Below, one piece after another: positions 31,488 to 40,246 of a stretch of 50,564 nt of DNA. A program made the position numbers and the translations under genes. Origin of the DNA: Bacteroidales bacterium GP2. Lineage in GTDB: Bacteria > Bacteroidota > Bacteroidia > Bacteroidales > Muribaculaceae. The stretch covers positions 1-50,564 of the forward strand of contig DAAJ01000054.1 of NCBI GenBank assembly GCA_001701115.1, written 5' to 3'. How positions within the stretch are numbered: the first letter of the stretch is position 1; every line of letters begins with the position of its first letter. Under the pieces are notes generated by a model. It was not told the DNA's origin. It ran no database searches and worked only from the letters and a program-made list of their open reading frames with translations.

Positions 31488-32969
31488 ATGGCAAAAGAAC
31501 TTAAAGACCTCACAAAACGTGCTGACGATTACTCGCAGTGGTATAATGAACTTGTTATCAAGGCTGATCTTGCCGAGCAGTCTCCGGTGCGCGGATGTAT
31601 GGTCATAAAACCCTACGGCTACGCTATCTGGGAAAAAATGCAGCAGACCCTTGACAAGATGTTTAAGGAAACAGGAGTGCAGAACGCATATTTTCCTTTG
31701 CTTATTCCTAAATCTTTCCTCTGCAGAGAGGCAGAGCATGTTGAAGGATTTGCCAAGGAGTGTGCGGTTGTCACACATTACCGCCTGAAAAATGACCCGG
31801 AAGGGAAAGGTGTTGTGGTTGACCCTGAGGCAAGACTCGAAGAAGAACTCATTATCCGCCCCACATCTGAAACCATCATCTGGGGAACATATAAGAACTG
31901 GATCCATAGCTACCGCGACCTTCCCCTGCTCATCAACCAGTGGGCAAATGTAATGAGGTGGGAAATGCGCACAAGGATGTTCCTGCGCACTGCGGAATTC
32001 CTGTGGCAGGAAGGTCACTGCGCGCATGCAACCGCAGAAGAGTCTGAAGCAAGGACAGTGCAGATGATCAACCTCTACGCGGCATTTGCTGAAAAGTATA
32101 TGGCAATGCCCGTTATCAAAGGCGTGAAGAGCGCCAACGAAAGATTTGCGGGAGCGCTCAACACCTACACTATCGAAGCTATGATGCAGGACGGCAAGGC
32201 ACTCCAGGCAGGCACATCACACAACCTCGGGCAGAATTTCGCAAAAGCATTTGACGTGACATTTGTCAACAAAGAGAATAAGCCTGAACTCGTTTGGGCA
32301 AATTCATGGGGAGTATCAACCCGACTCATGGGTGCGCTCATCATGACCCATTCCGATGATAACGGTCTTGTGCTTCCTCCACACCTCGCTCCTATACAGG
32401 TTGTAATCATTCCTATTTACAAGAATGCTGACCAGCTTGCTGAGATATCAAAGCATGTTGAACCCATTATACTTAAACTCAAGGAGATGGGAATCAGCGT
32501 GAAATATGATGACGCTGAAAACCGCAGACCAGGCTTCAAATTCGCCGACTATGAACTTAAAGGTGTGCCTGTGAGACTCGCTATCGGCGCAAGAGACATT
32601 GAAAACGGCACTGTTGAAGTTATGCGCCGCGACACTCTTGAGAAGAGCGAAGAAAAACTTGAAGGCATTGAAACCAAAGTGCGTGACCTGCTTGAAGAAA
32701 TCCAGGCAAATATTTACAAGAAAGCTCTTGCCCACAGGGATTCCCTCACCCGCACCGTGGACACTTACGACGAATTCAAGAAAGAAATCGAAAAAGGCGG
32801 ATTCATTCTTGCGCATTGGGACGGCACAGAGGAAACAGAACTTAAAATCAAGGAGGAGACCAAAGCGACCCTCAGATGTATTCCTCTTGACGGCGACACC
32901 ACTCCCGGCAAGTGCATGGTAACAGGCAAACCGTCCAAGCAGAGAGTAATTTTTGCAAGAAATTATTAA
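31488..32969 (+). CDS. proS: Prolyl-tRNA synthetase (archaeal/eukaryotic-like type)
   Basis: The 493-residue class II synthetase charges tRNA-Pro. It is the short form without the bacterial editing insertion: MVIKPYGYAIWEKMQ (motif 1), RPTSETIIWGTYKNWI, motif 2 LPLLINQWANVMRWEMRTR followed by FLRTAEFLWQEGH, and motif 3 in the region LMGALIMTHSDDNGLVLPP. The C-terminal anticodon domain (VVIIPIYKNADQL) is followed by the extra zinc-like end RCIPLDGD...GKCMVTGKPSKQRVIFARNY found in this type. Two HU-like genes follow at 6 nt and by overlap. Confidence 0.95.
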   Translation: MAKELKDLTKRADDYSQWYNELVIKADLAEQSPVRGCMVIKPYGYAIWEKMQQTLDKMFKETGVQNAYFPLLIPKSFLCREAEHVEGFAKECAVVTHYRLKNDPEGKGVVVDPEARLEEELIIRPTSETIIWGTYKNWIHSYRDLPLLINQWANVMRWEMRTRMFLRTAEFLWQEGHCAHATAEESEARTVQMINLYAAFAEKYMAMPVIKGVKSANERFAGALNTYTIEAMMQDGKALQAGTSHNLGQNFAKAFDVTFVNKENKPELVWANSWGVSTRLMGALIMTHSDDNGLVLPPHLAPIQVVIIPIYKNADQLAEISKHVEPIILKLKEMGISVKYDDAENRRPGFKFADYELKGVPVRLAIGARDIENGTVEVMRRDTLEKSEEKLEGIETKVRDLLEEIQANIYKKALAHRDSLTRTVDTYDEFKKEIEKGGFILAHWDGTEETELKIKEETKATLRCIPLDGDTTPGKCMVTGKPSKQRVIFARNY

Positions 32970-32975
32970 ATTGAT

Positions 32976-33248
32976 ATGGAGTACAAAGAGTTAGTTTCTC
33001 GTCTGTCAATGAACAGCGGACTGCCCGCTGAAAATATCTCCGGAAAGATAGAGGCTGTTGCAAAAGTCCTCAGGAATTTTTGCAAAGACCTTGACGCTGT
33101 CGCTGTCCCCGGATTCGGTACTTTCCAGCCGGTCAAAGAGGATGAAATCATTGTTACCGGAGAGGACGGAAACAAAACCCTTCTCCCTCCGGCAATCGAA
33201 GTCAGTTTCAAATCAAGTGTAATCCTAAGAAAAGCCCTCGGAAAATGA
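32976..33248 (+). CDS. HU-family DNA-binding protein
   Basis: The 90-residue protein has the HU/IHF fold: helices ELVSRLSMNSGLPAENISGK and IEAVAKVLRNFCKDLDAV, then strand AVPGFGTFQPVKEDEIIV where G-F-G-x-F is the family signature. The DNA-clamp arm is short (TGEDGNKTLLPPA) and the end VSFKSSVILRKALG is typical. It differs from the main HU by acidic residues in the arm, so its DNA binding may be weak or special. It sits between proS and a second HU-like gene and overlaps the latter by ATGA, which suggests the two products work together. Confidence 0.88.
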   Translation: MEYKELVSRLSMNSGLPAENISGKIEAVAKVLRNFCKDLDAVAVPGFGTFQPVKEDEIIVTGEDGNKTLLPPAIEVSFKSSVILRKALGK

Positions 33249-34108
33249 ATAACAAAATACCTCTTAAGAAATTTGCCGAAGCCTTTTCAAAGGAGTCGAA
33301 CATACCCGAAGCTGAAGCCGAAGCGTTTATCAAGCAACTATTTGACATTGTTTCATCGGAATTGAAGGCAGGCTCTAAAGTAAAGATTAACGGAATCGGC
33401 ACTTTCTCGCTGTCTGCCTCAGCCGCTGAACCGGTTGTGTTCGTGCCTGATGAAATATTCGCGCAGGAGATAAATGCTCCATTTTCAATATTCCAGCCTG
33501 TGCCCCTTGCCGAAGGGATTACAGAAGAAATTCTTGCTCAGGCTGAGGTTCCGGAGCTTCCACAGCCGCAACCGGAAGAGGAGCCACAGCCGGAAACCAA
33601 GCCGGAACCTGAGGAGGAGCCGGAAGTTAAGCCCGCTGAACCTGAAACGGTTCATGTGCCTGAAAGCGTGCCGCCAGTTGAGCCTACTCCGGTAGTTGAA
33701 CTTGCACCTGAAATAGAGGCTGCTGAATCTGTTGAGCCTGCTGTAGTTGAGCAACCCGAAAAACAGGAGGAAAAGCCGGATGCCATTCCTGAACCGGAGC
33801 CCGCAAAACCTGTGGAAACACCGGTCAGCCAGCCAGTGGAAACTCCTGCTCCGGAAATGCCTGCTGAAAAGCCACAAGCCACTGCCACTGTTCCTGAATG
33901 GGAATATGAGGAGGAGGAATATGTGCAGCAGCCGGCACAAACCAAGAGCAAATTCGGTGCCGGATTTGTAATAGGTCTTATCGTTGGTCTTGCAATAGGA
34001 GCATTGGTTCTTTGCGCTTACATCATGTACTATGTGAATGCAACTCCGCAGGACAATTCGATAGAAACCGAACTCACAGAATCCCATATATCACCGGTAG
34101 TGGAATAA
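33245..34108 (+). CDS. HU-like domain protein with Pro/Glu-rich linker and membrane anchor
   Basis: The 287-residue protein has an HU-like N-terminus (1 to about 80): KKFAEAFSKESNIPEAEAEA, IKQLFDIVSSELKAGSKVKI and NGIGTFSLSASA, where G-x-G-T-F fits HU. A long disordered part follows (about 95-230) made of Pro, Glu and Val repeats (PQPQPEEEPQPETKPEPEEE). Then a membrane span at about 240-263 (FVIGLIVGLAIGALVLCAYI) and a short 24-residue tail. The HU part lacks a signal peptide, so it should stay in the cytoplasm and be tied to the inner membrane. A link between nucleoid and membrane is a possible role; this is inference. Confidence 0.85.
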   Translation: MNNKIPLKKFAEAFSKESNIPEAEAEAFIKQLFDIVSSELKAGSKVKINGIGTFSLSASAAEPVVFVPDEIFAQEINAPFSIFQPVPLAEGITEEILAQAEVPELPQPQPEEEPQPETKPEPEEEPEVKPAEPETVHVPESVPPVEPTPVVELAPEIEAAESVEPAVVEQPEKQEEKPDAIPEPEPAKPVETPVSQPVETPAPEMPAEKPQATATVPEWEYEEEEYVQQPAQTKSKFGAGFVIGLIVGLAIGALVLCAYIMYYVNATPQDNSIETELTESHISPVVE

Positions 34109-34181
34109 AGCCGATATTTAAATTTCGGTAAAAAATCTTGAATATTACGAATATCTGTTATTTCATAACATCAAGAATATC

Positions 34182-34226
34182 AGCAAATTAGGGTGCAACC
34201 AACTATAAGTTGCACCCTAATTTGCT
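34182..34226 (+). terminator. Long perfect hairpin between the HU operon and the moxR operon
   Basis: An 18-bp perfect stem (34182-34199 with 34209-34226) with a 9-nt loop; only TTATAT follows. It is likely the end of the HU operon but the stem is longer than usual and the T tract is weak. A second small hairpin, TGTTAT-TTC-ATAACA, precedes it at about 34156-34170. Confidence 0.55.
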
Positions 34227-34316
34227 TTATATGAGGGATTTATCCCTGTTTACACTATTAACTATAAATAGATAAAATTAACGGAACACACTGCAACACT
34301 CCTTGTTTATTATGTA

Positions 34317-34324
34317 TAATTTTG
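34317..34324 (+). promoter_or_regulatory. Possible -7 element of the moxR-bat operon
   Basis: TAATTTTG fits TAnnTTTG and lies 75 nt before the moxR ATG. No TTTG is found at the -33 position. Confidence 0.5.
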
Positions 34325-34399
34325 CGTTAAATAACGTGACTGCTGCATTTTAGGTGCATCGCAGCTTGAAATTGAAAATAATATACATAACTAATAAAC

Positions 34400-35395
34400 A
34401 TGAGCGAATCTGTAAATATCAGAGAACTTAATGACATCGTTGCTTCTAAAAGCGATTTTGTCAACCTTGTGACCCGTGGAATGGACCAGGCTATTGTCGG
34501 TCAGAAACATCTTGTCGATTCACTTCTCGTTGCGTTGCTTGCAAACGGGCATGTGTTGCTTGAAGGCGTGCCGGGTCTTGCAAAAACACTTGCAATCAAA
34601 ACACTTGCACAGGTCATAGACGCAAAATTCAGCCGTATCCAGTTCACACCGGACCTTCTGCCTGCGGACGTTACCGGCACAATGGTTTACAGCGTTCAAA
34701 AAGAGCAATTCCAGATAAAGAAAGGTCCTATCTTTGCCAATTTTGTGCTTGCAGATGAAATAAACCGTGCTCCAGCCAAGGTGCAGAGCGCTCTCCTTGA
34801 GGCTATGCAGGAACGCCAGGTGACTATCGGCGAAAAAACATTCAAGCTCGACGAGCCTTTCCTTGTTATGGCTACACAGAACCCTATCGAGCAGGAAGGC
34901 ACATATCCCCTCCCCGAAGCGCAGGTTGACCGTTTCCTTCTGAAGGTTGTTATCGGTTATCCGACTAAAGAGGATGAAAAGCTGATTATCCGCCAGAACA
35001 TCTCCCCTGTCCGCACTGAAATCAAGCCTCTCCTTAAGCCGGAAGAAGTTCTGGATGCGCAGAAAATAGTGGAGCAGATTTACCTCGATGAAAAGATTGA
35101 GAAATACATCGTTGACATTGTATTTGCAACCCGCTACCCTGCCGATTACAATCTTAAAGATCTTACAAACATAATATCTTTCGGCGCTTCTCCCCGTGCA
35201 TCCATAAGCCTTGCGAGGGCTGCGCGCTCATACGCTTTCCTCCGCCAGAGAGGTTATGTGATTCCGGAAGATGTCCGCGCAGTGTGCCACGACGTACTCC
35301 GCCACAGAATCGGGCTCTCTTACGAGGCTGAGGCTAACAATATCACCACAGACGAAATCATCTCTACTATTCTTGACAAAGTTGAGGTGCCCTGA
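34400..35395 (+). CDS. MoxR-family AAA+ ATPase
   Basis: The 331-residue ATPase of the MoxR group acts as a chaperone that helps VWA-domain proteins fold or bind metal. Walker A is GVPGLAKT (56-63), Walker B is FVLADEINRAP, sensor 1 is VMATQNPIEQEGTYPLPEAQ, and the late region has GASPRASISLARAARSYAFL with the arginine-bearing helix. It is the first gene of the Bat operon, and the DUF58 and VWA genes that follow are its expected clients. Confidence 0.95.
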   Translation: MSESVNIRELNDIVASKSDFVNLVTRGMDQAIVGQKHLVDSLLVALLANGHVLLEGVPGLAKTLAIKTLAQVIDAKFSRIQFTPDLLPADVTGTMVYSVQKEQFQIKKGPIFANFVLADEINRAPAKVQSALLEAMQERQVTIGEKTFKLDEPFLVMATQNPIEQEGTYPLPEAQVDRFLLKVVIGYPTKEDEKLIIRQNISPVRTEIKPLLKPEEVLDAQKIVEQIYLDEKIEKYIVDIVFATRYPADYNLKDLTNIISFGASPRASISLARAARSYAFLRQRGYVIPEDVRAVCHDVLRHRIGLSYEAEANNITTDEIISTILDKVEVP

Positions 35396-35426
35396 TAGGG
35401 AGAGAGAGTTGCATTACTCCACATAA

Positions 35427-36311
35427 ATGATTGAGATGGAAGCAACAGAACTTATAAAAAAAGTCAGGAAGATAGAAATCAAGACCCGAGGACTGTCGCA
35501 AAACATTTTCGCGGGAGAATACCATACTGCGTTCAAGGGCAGAGGCATGACTTTCGCGGAAGTGAGGGAATACCAGTATGGCGACGATGTGAGGGACATT
35601 GACTGGAACGTAACTGCGCGCCACAACCATCCTTACGTAAAAGTCTACGAAGAGGAGCGCGAACTCACCGTAATGCTTCTTGTGGATGTTTCCGGCAGCC
35701 GAATGTTCGGCGCTGTCGGCGAGGACAAGCGCGAGATGATTGCGGAAGTTGCGGCGACAATCGCTTTTTCGGCAATCCAGAATAATGATAAGATAGGTGT
35801 GATATTCTTCTCGGACAAGATTGAGAAGTTCATTCCTCCCAAAAAGGGCAAGAAACATATCCTATTCATTATCCGCGAGCTTCTTGACTTTACCCCTGAA
35901 AACAAAGGCACTGATATTGCCATGGCTCTCCGCTATTTCACGGATGCGCTGAAAAAGAGAACCACATCTTTCCTAATTTCCGATTTCATCGACGAAAAGG
36001 ATTACTACACTGCAATGTCTGTAGCCTCCAACAAGCATGACCTCATTGGAATCCAGATATACGACAAGCGCGATACCCAGATTCCAGATATAGGGCTTCT
36101 TAGGGTCAGGGACCTTGAAACCGGAAGAGAGCGATGGATTGACACATCCATGCCCTCTACCCGAAAGGCGCTTGGCAAATGGTGGTATGAGAGGCAGCAG
36201 GCTATGACCGAAACAATGAGCCGATGCCGCGTTGATTCCACATCCATTGCTACCGACGAGGACTATGTCAAAGCATTAATGTCGCTATTCCGTAAAAGGG
36301 CGGCACGCTAA
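35427..36311 (+). CDS. DUF58 domain protein (VWA-like)
   Basis: The 294-residue protein has the DUF58 core: IKTRGLSQNIFAGEYHTAFK, GRGMTFAEVREYQYGDDVRD and IDWNVTARHNHPYVKVYEEE, then a VWA-like part with LLVDVSGSRMFG and ISDFIDEKDYYTAM. DUF58 proteins work with MoxR, and their role may be to carry a cofactor or help secreted enzymes. The start is 35427 or the in-frame ATG at 35436; the second is nearer to the conserved part. It lies 31 nt after moxR and 10 nt before the next gene. Confidence 0.92.
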   Translation: MIEMEATELIKKVRKIEIKTRGLSQNIFAGEYHTAFKGRGMTFAEVREYQYGDDVRDIDWNVTARHNHPYVKVYEEERELTVMLLVDVSGSRMFGAVGEDKREMIAEVAATIAFSAIQNNDKIGVIFFSDKIEKFIPPKKGKKHILFIIRELLDFTPENKGTDIAMALRYFTDALKKRTTSFLISDFIDEKDYYTAMSVASNKHDLIGIQIYDKRDTQIPDIGLLRVRDLETGRERWIDTSMPSTRKALGKWWYERQQAMTETMSRCRVDSTSIATDEDYVKALMSLFRKRAAR

Positions 36312-36321
36312 ACAACAGTAT

Positions 36322-37311
36322 ATGAACAATAGAATCAAACACCTAATACTTACTGTTGCCTGCATATCGGCAGCAGTTTTTTCACAGGCTGCACCACAGA
36401 AAATTGATGTCAGGGTTGCGCTTGACTCCGCATATATAATCATGGGACGGCAGACCCCGCTTCATGTTGAGGTGATAGGCAACCTTAACGAAAACGGGGG
36501 AATAGTTGTGCCTGACACACTTTGGCGTGATGTGGAGATTGCCGCTATTTCCGAGCCTGTTGTAACCGATCTTGGAAATGGTAGGAAAGAATTGCGCCAG
36601 GAGCTTATCCTTCAGGCGTTTGATTCAGGATTATACACTCTTCCGCCTGTCCTTTTTGTCCAGGACGGACAGGTTGCCGAAAGCAACCGCCCGGCATTGA
36701 AAGTAATTCCGGTTGATGTGGATTCAATGGCTACAGTGCATGATTATGCAGACGTTGTTAATCCTCCGCGCCATATTTTTGACTTCCTCCCGGACTGGAT
36801 GACTGATTACGGTCTATGGATTCTTCTTGCCCTTATCGTGATTGCCGCCGGGCTGTACATTTACTTCGCATACATCCGCAAAGGGAAGCTCCCTCTGGTG
36901 TCCGCTCCCAAGCCGATACCTCCTTACGAGCTTGCTATCAAGCAGCTGGATGAGCTCCATGCGGCAAAATTGTGTGAACGCGGTGAAGAGAAAGAGTTTT
37001 ATACCCGTCTCACCGACATTCTCCGCACTTATCTTGACTCCCGCTTTGGCATCAACGCAATGGAGATGACTTCGGCGCAGATTCTTAGGGCTTTGAACTC
37101 CAATGAGGAAACCAAAGTGCCGAGAAAATACATGAGCGCTATACTTGAAACTGCCGACTTTGTCAAGTTTGCGAAAGTGCGCCCGCTGCCGGATGACAAT
37201 GTTGAAGCATTCCGTTCTGCAATGCAGTTTGTGGAAGACACCAAACCCGCTCCAGAACCGGAAGAGCCGCAACAGGCGGAATCATCTAAATCTAAAGATA
37301 CTAAAAATTGA
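36322..37311 (+). CDS. Membrane protein of the Bat operon (DUF4381-like)
   Basis: The 329-residue protein has a signal peptide (1-23, cut after SQA), a periplasmic Ig-like part (residues about 25-150, DVRVALDSAYIIMGRQTPLH), one membrane span at about 171-191 (LWILLALIVIAAGLYIYFAY) and a cytoplasmic helical part (YELAIKQLDELHAAKLCERG to FRSAMQFVED) with an acidic tail. The arrangement and place in the operon fit the DUF4381/BatD-like proteins that precede batA. No enzyme motif is seen. It stops 5 nt before the batA ATG. Confidence 0.8.
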   Translation: MNNRIKHLILTVACISAAVFSQAAPQKIDVRVALDSAYIIMGRQTPLHVEVIGNLNENGGIVVPDTLWRDVEIAAISEPVVTDLGNGRKELRQELILQAFDSGLYTLPPVLFVQDGQVAESNRPALKVIPVDVDSMATVHDYADVVNPPRHIFDFLPDWMTDYGLWILLALIVIAAGLYIYFAYIRKGKLPLVSAPKPIPPYELAIKQLDELHAAKLCERGEEKEFYTRLTDILRTYLDSRFGINAMEMTSAQILRALNSNEETKVPRKYMSAILETADFVKFAKVRPLPDDNVEAFRSAMQFVEDTKPAPEPEEPQQAESSKSKDTKN

Positions 37312-37316
37312 ACGCC

Positions 37317-38303
37317 ATGATGTTTGCACATCCCTCATATCTATGGTTTCTGCTTCTGCTGGTTCCTTATGCCGCATGGTATATTTTCCGCAGGAACAAA
37401 AACTACGCGTCACTGTCTGTTTCCACCACATTGCCGTATGCAAAAATGGGGAGACCCCTCCGTGCATACCTCCTGCATGGAATGTTTTTGGTAAGATGCG
37501 CGGTTATCGCGTGCCTTATAATCATTTTGGCACGCCCGCAGGTGCAGGACAAGTGGAGCACCTCGAATACTGAAGGCACAGATATCATCCTTGCGCTCGA
37601 CATATCAACGAGTATGCTTGCGCGAGATTTCAAGCCGGACAGGTTTGAGGCGGCAAAAAATGTTGCAGCGCAATTTGTTGCCGGACGCGAGAATGACAAT
37701 ATAGGTGTGGTTATTTTTGCCGGAGAGAGCTTCACTGCGGTGCCGATGACTACCGATCGCTCACTTCTGGTAAACTATATCCATGACATCAAAATGGGTA
37801 TGCTCCAAGATAATACTGCGATTGGCGACGGACTTGCCACTTCAATCAACCGAATCAAGGAAGGCAAGGCAAAGTCAAAGAGCATCATCCTGCTTACTGA
37901 CGGCTCTAACAATACCGGCAATGTCGCTCCTCTCACAGCTGCTGAGATTGCGAAAAAGTTAGGCATCAAAGTCTATACTATCGGTATCGGCAGAAACGGC
38001 ATGGCTCCCTACCCCACAGAAAATGCTTTTGGCAGGATTGAGTATGTCAATATGCCTGTTGTCATTGATGAAGCGACCTTGCAGACCATTGCCTCAACCA
38101 CCGGCGGCAAATATTTCCGCGCAACCGGCAATAATGTTCTTGCTGAAATCTTCGAGGAGATTGATTCGCTTGAGAAGAGTGTTCTCGATGTGAAAAACTA
38201 CTCCCATACCGAAGACGATTATATGCCTTGGGCATGGCTCGCTTTTGCCCTGCTCGTTTTTGAACTTGTTATGAGGAATACGGTTTTACGCACCCGCCCG
38301 TAG
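37317..38303 (+). CDS. batA: BatA-like VWA domain membrane protein
   Basis: The 328-residue protein has two N-terminal membrane segments (about 8-25 and 54-72), a VWA domain with a complete metal site (D95-I-S97-T-S99, a threonine in VPMTTDRS and LLTDGSNN), and a C-terminal span (MPWAWLAFALLVFELVM). The start is the ATG at 37317 (MMFAHPSYLW); a TTG at 37308 would overlap the previous stop by 4 nt. Bat proteins were named for Bacteroides aerotolerance; the exact reaction is still unclear. BatB follows after 20 nt. Confidence 0.92.
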   Translation: MMFAHPSYLWFLLLLVPYAAWYIFRRNKNYASLSVSTTLPYAKMGRPLRAYLLHGMFLVRCAVIACLIIILARPQVQDKWSTSNTEGTDIILALDISTSMLARDFKPDRFEAAKNVAAQFVAGRENDNIGVVIFAGESFTAVPMTTDRSLLVNYIHDIKMGMLQDNTAIGDGLATSINRIKEGKAKSKSIILLTDGSNNTGNVAPLTAAEIAKKLGIKVYTIGIGRNGMAPYPTENAFGRIEYVNMPVVIDEATLQTIASTTGGKYFRATGNNVLAEIFEEIDSLEKSVLDVKNYSHTEDDYMPWAWLAFALLVFELVMRNTVLRTRP

Positions 38304-38323
38304 ACATTTAAAACCCAAAGATT

Positions 38324-39397
38324 ATGATTAGTTTTGCATATCCGCACCTATTATATCTCCTTCTGCTGGTTCCGTGCCTTGCAGTTTTGTATGCACTCAG
38401 CCGGCTATGGAGGAAGCGTTCCCTTGAAAAATTCGGCAGGATTCCGGTGCTGGCGCATCTCATGCCGGACGCATCGAAATACATGGGTTGGGTCAAGACA
38501 ATACTTGCCCTCTGCGCAATGACATTCATTATTATTGCCCTTGCACGTCCCTATACTCCGTCGGGCGACACTAAAACCGAGGAGGAGCAGGTGGCACGTG
38601 GCATAGAAGTGATGCTTTGCGTCGATGTGTCAAACTCCATGCTTGCATCCTCTACCGATGACCCGGGTGGCGTGAGCCGCCTCCAGAGGGCAAAACTGAT
38701 TCTTGAAAAACTCATTGACAAGATGAATGATGACAAAGTCGGTTTGATTGTTTTTGCAGGAGATGCATATACCCAGCTGCCTATCACTTCTGATTATATC
38801 TCAGCAAAGATGTTCCTGAACGACATCAACACTGAAATGGTACCGACGCAGGGCACTGCAATCGGAGCCGCACTTGAAATGGCTATCAATTCATTCACCC
38901 CCGATTCTGACTTCAAAAAAGCTATTGTACTGATTACTGACGGCGAGAACTTTGAGGATAATGCGGCGGAAGTTGCAAAACTTGCTGCCGATTCAGGGAT
39001 AGAAGTGGATGTCATCGGCATCGGCAGTGGCAAAGGCGCGCCGATTCCGCTTAAGAAAGGCTCATCGGAATATATGACCGACTACAATGGCAATGTTGTG
39101 CACACAGCGCTCAATGAGGAGATGGCGAAGGACATTGCCAAAGCGGGCAAAGGTGTTTATGTTTCCGGCACATCCTCTTCAGCTATCGGCGACATAGATG
39201 CGCAACTCAATAAACTCGCTAAAACTGAATACAAGCGCAAGGCGGCAGTGTCGGCGGCAAATGAATTGTTTCCAATCGCTGCTCTCATCGCTCTGATATT
39301 TTTGGTAATAGACGGAGTTCTATCTTACAGCAAGATCGTCTGGCTCCGTGACATTAACTTCTTCACTAAGAAAGCGCGTAATGAAACAGATAAATAA
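38324..39397 (+). CDS. batB: BatB-like VWA domain membrane protein
   Basis: The 357-residue protein is a paralogue of BatA: two N-terminal spans (about 8-25 and 55-75), a VWA domain with D101-V-S103-N-S105, the loop GDAYTQLPITSDY and ITDGENFEDNA, and a C-terminal span (LFPIAALIALIFLVIDGVLS). It should sit beside BatA in the inner membrane with the VWA domain in the periplasm or cytoplasm; the side is not clear from sequence alone. It overlaps batC by 17 nt. Confidence 0.92.
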   Translation: MISFAYPHLLYLLLLVPCLAVLYALSRLWRKRSLEKFGRIPVLAHLMPDASKYMGWVKTILALCAMTFIIIALARPYTPSGDTKTEEEQVARGIEVMLCVDVSNSMLASSTDDPGGVSRLQRAKLILEKLIDKMNDDKVGLIVFAGDAYTQLPITSDYISAKMFLNDINTEMVPTQGTAIGAALEMAINSFTPDSDFKKAIVLITDGENFEDNAAEVAKLAADSGIEVDVIGIGSGKGAPIPLKKGSSEYMTDYNGNVVHTALNEEMAKDIAKAGKGVYVSGTSSSAIGDIDAQLNKLAKTEYKRKAAVSAANELFPIAALIALIFLVIDGVLSYSKIVWLRDINFFTKKARNETDK

Positions 39398-40244
39398 AAT
39401 ACTTGCTGCCTCGCTATGCTTCTGTGCAGGCATCCCTGCCGTATTCGGAGCTGATGCCCCGGACACGGAGAATGCCACCCAAGAGGTAATGACAACAAAG
39501 CAGGAGAGGAATTTTATTCGTGAGGGCAACAAGCTTTACCACGAAAAAAGATTTGCTGATGCGGAAGTGGCATACCGTAAGGCTCTTGAAGCACTCCCCT
39601 CTTCGGAAATAGCCCAATTCAACCTTGCGGCATCACTTCTGAGACAGTCCGGGTCAGCTGATCCCAATAATGGCAATAGCCCTGTGGCGGCAGCGACACA
39701 ATTGTTGCAGAACCTTGCAGCCAATGGACGGGATGTGATGTTGTCCTCAAAGTCTTTTTATAATCTCGGCAATCTTGCTTTCAATGCTCAGGACTACGGC
39801 AAGAGCATAGAGATGTACAAAAATGCGCTCAGGAAAAATCCTGAAGATGACAAAGCGCGCGAAAACCTGCGTCTTGCACAGCTAAAACAGAAGGAGCAGC
39901 AGAATCAGGACCAGAACCAGGACAAAAACAAAGACCAGAACCAGGACCAGAATAAAGACCAAAACCAGGATCAGAATAAAGACCAAAACCAGGACCAGAA
40001 CAAAGACCAAAACCAGGATCAGAACAAAGACCAGAACCAGGATCAAAACAAAGACCAGAACCAAAACCAAGACCAAAATAAGGATCAGAAAAAGGACCAG
40101 CAGCAGGGCGGCATAAGTGATGCCAACGCTGAAAAGATTCTCAAAGCGATGGAGAATGAGGAAGCTGCAACGCGAAAACGTGTTGAAGCCGAAAAGAAGA
40201 AAGCCCAGGCTGCAAGACGCAAAAACATTACTAATCCCTGGTAA
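39381..40244 (+). CDS. batC: BatC-like TPR protein with Asp/Gln/Asn/Lys repeat tail
   Basis: The start at 39381 (MKQINKILAASLCF) gives a signal peptide cut after VFGA (about 25) and overlaps batB by 17 nt. The 287-residue protein has TPR units (FIREGNKLYHEKRFADAEVA and SFYNLGNLAFNAQDYGKSIE) from about 40 to 165, then a tail of repeated KDQNQDQN, then a basic helical end (EEAATRKRVEAEKKKAQAAR). TPR proteins bind partners, here probably other Bat proteins in the periplasm. The repeat tail is extended and polar. Confidence 0.9.
   Translation: MKQINKILAASLCFCAGIPAVFGADAPDTENATQEVMTTKQERNFIREGNKLYHEKRFADAEVAYRKALEALPSSEIAQFNLAASLLRQSGSADPNNGNSPVAAATQLLQNLAANGRDVMLSSKSFYNLGNLAFNAQDYGKSIEMYKNALRKNPEDDKARENLRLAQLKQKEQQNQDQNQDKNKDQNQDQNKDQNQDQNKDQNQDQNKDQNQDQNKDQNQDQNKDQNQNQDQNKDQKKDQQQGGISDANAEKILKAMENEEAATRKRVEAEKKKAQAARRKNITNPW
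39930..40079 (+). repeat. 24-nt tandem repeat inside batC
   Basis: Five units of 24 nt encode K-D-Q-N-Q-D-Q-N at 39930, 39954, 39978, 40002 and 40026; a sixth at 40050 is 30 nt long (KDQNQNQDQN) and a broken unit follows. Units differ at third codon positions (gac/gat, cag/caa, aac/aat). Slippage would change the protein by whole 8-residue steps and keep the frame. Confidence 0.9.
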
Positions 40245-40246
40245 TA

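Noticed and set aside
30873..32027. 384-codon open frame on the minus strand across the OmpA-like and proS genes
   Set aside because: It is opposite two well-supported genes, its translation is rich in Cys, Phe and His as expected from antisense of biased codons, and it has no family resemblance.
33485..34087. 200-codon minus-strand frame opposite the HU-membrane gene
   Set aside because: Arg/Phe/Leu-rich translation is the shadow of the Pro/Glu-rich linker; no start context or family.
39882..40076. Minus-strand frame encoding an almost pure Val/Leu/Phe hydrophobic peptide
   Set aside because: It is the antisense of the batC repeat, so its regular hydrophobic pattern follows from the repeat and is not evidence for a membrane protein.
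39930..40079. CRISPR-like array
   Set aside because: The repeat units are contiguous, in frame and inside a coding gene, with no spacers.
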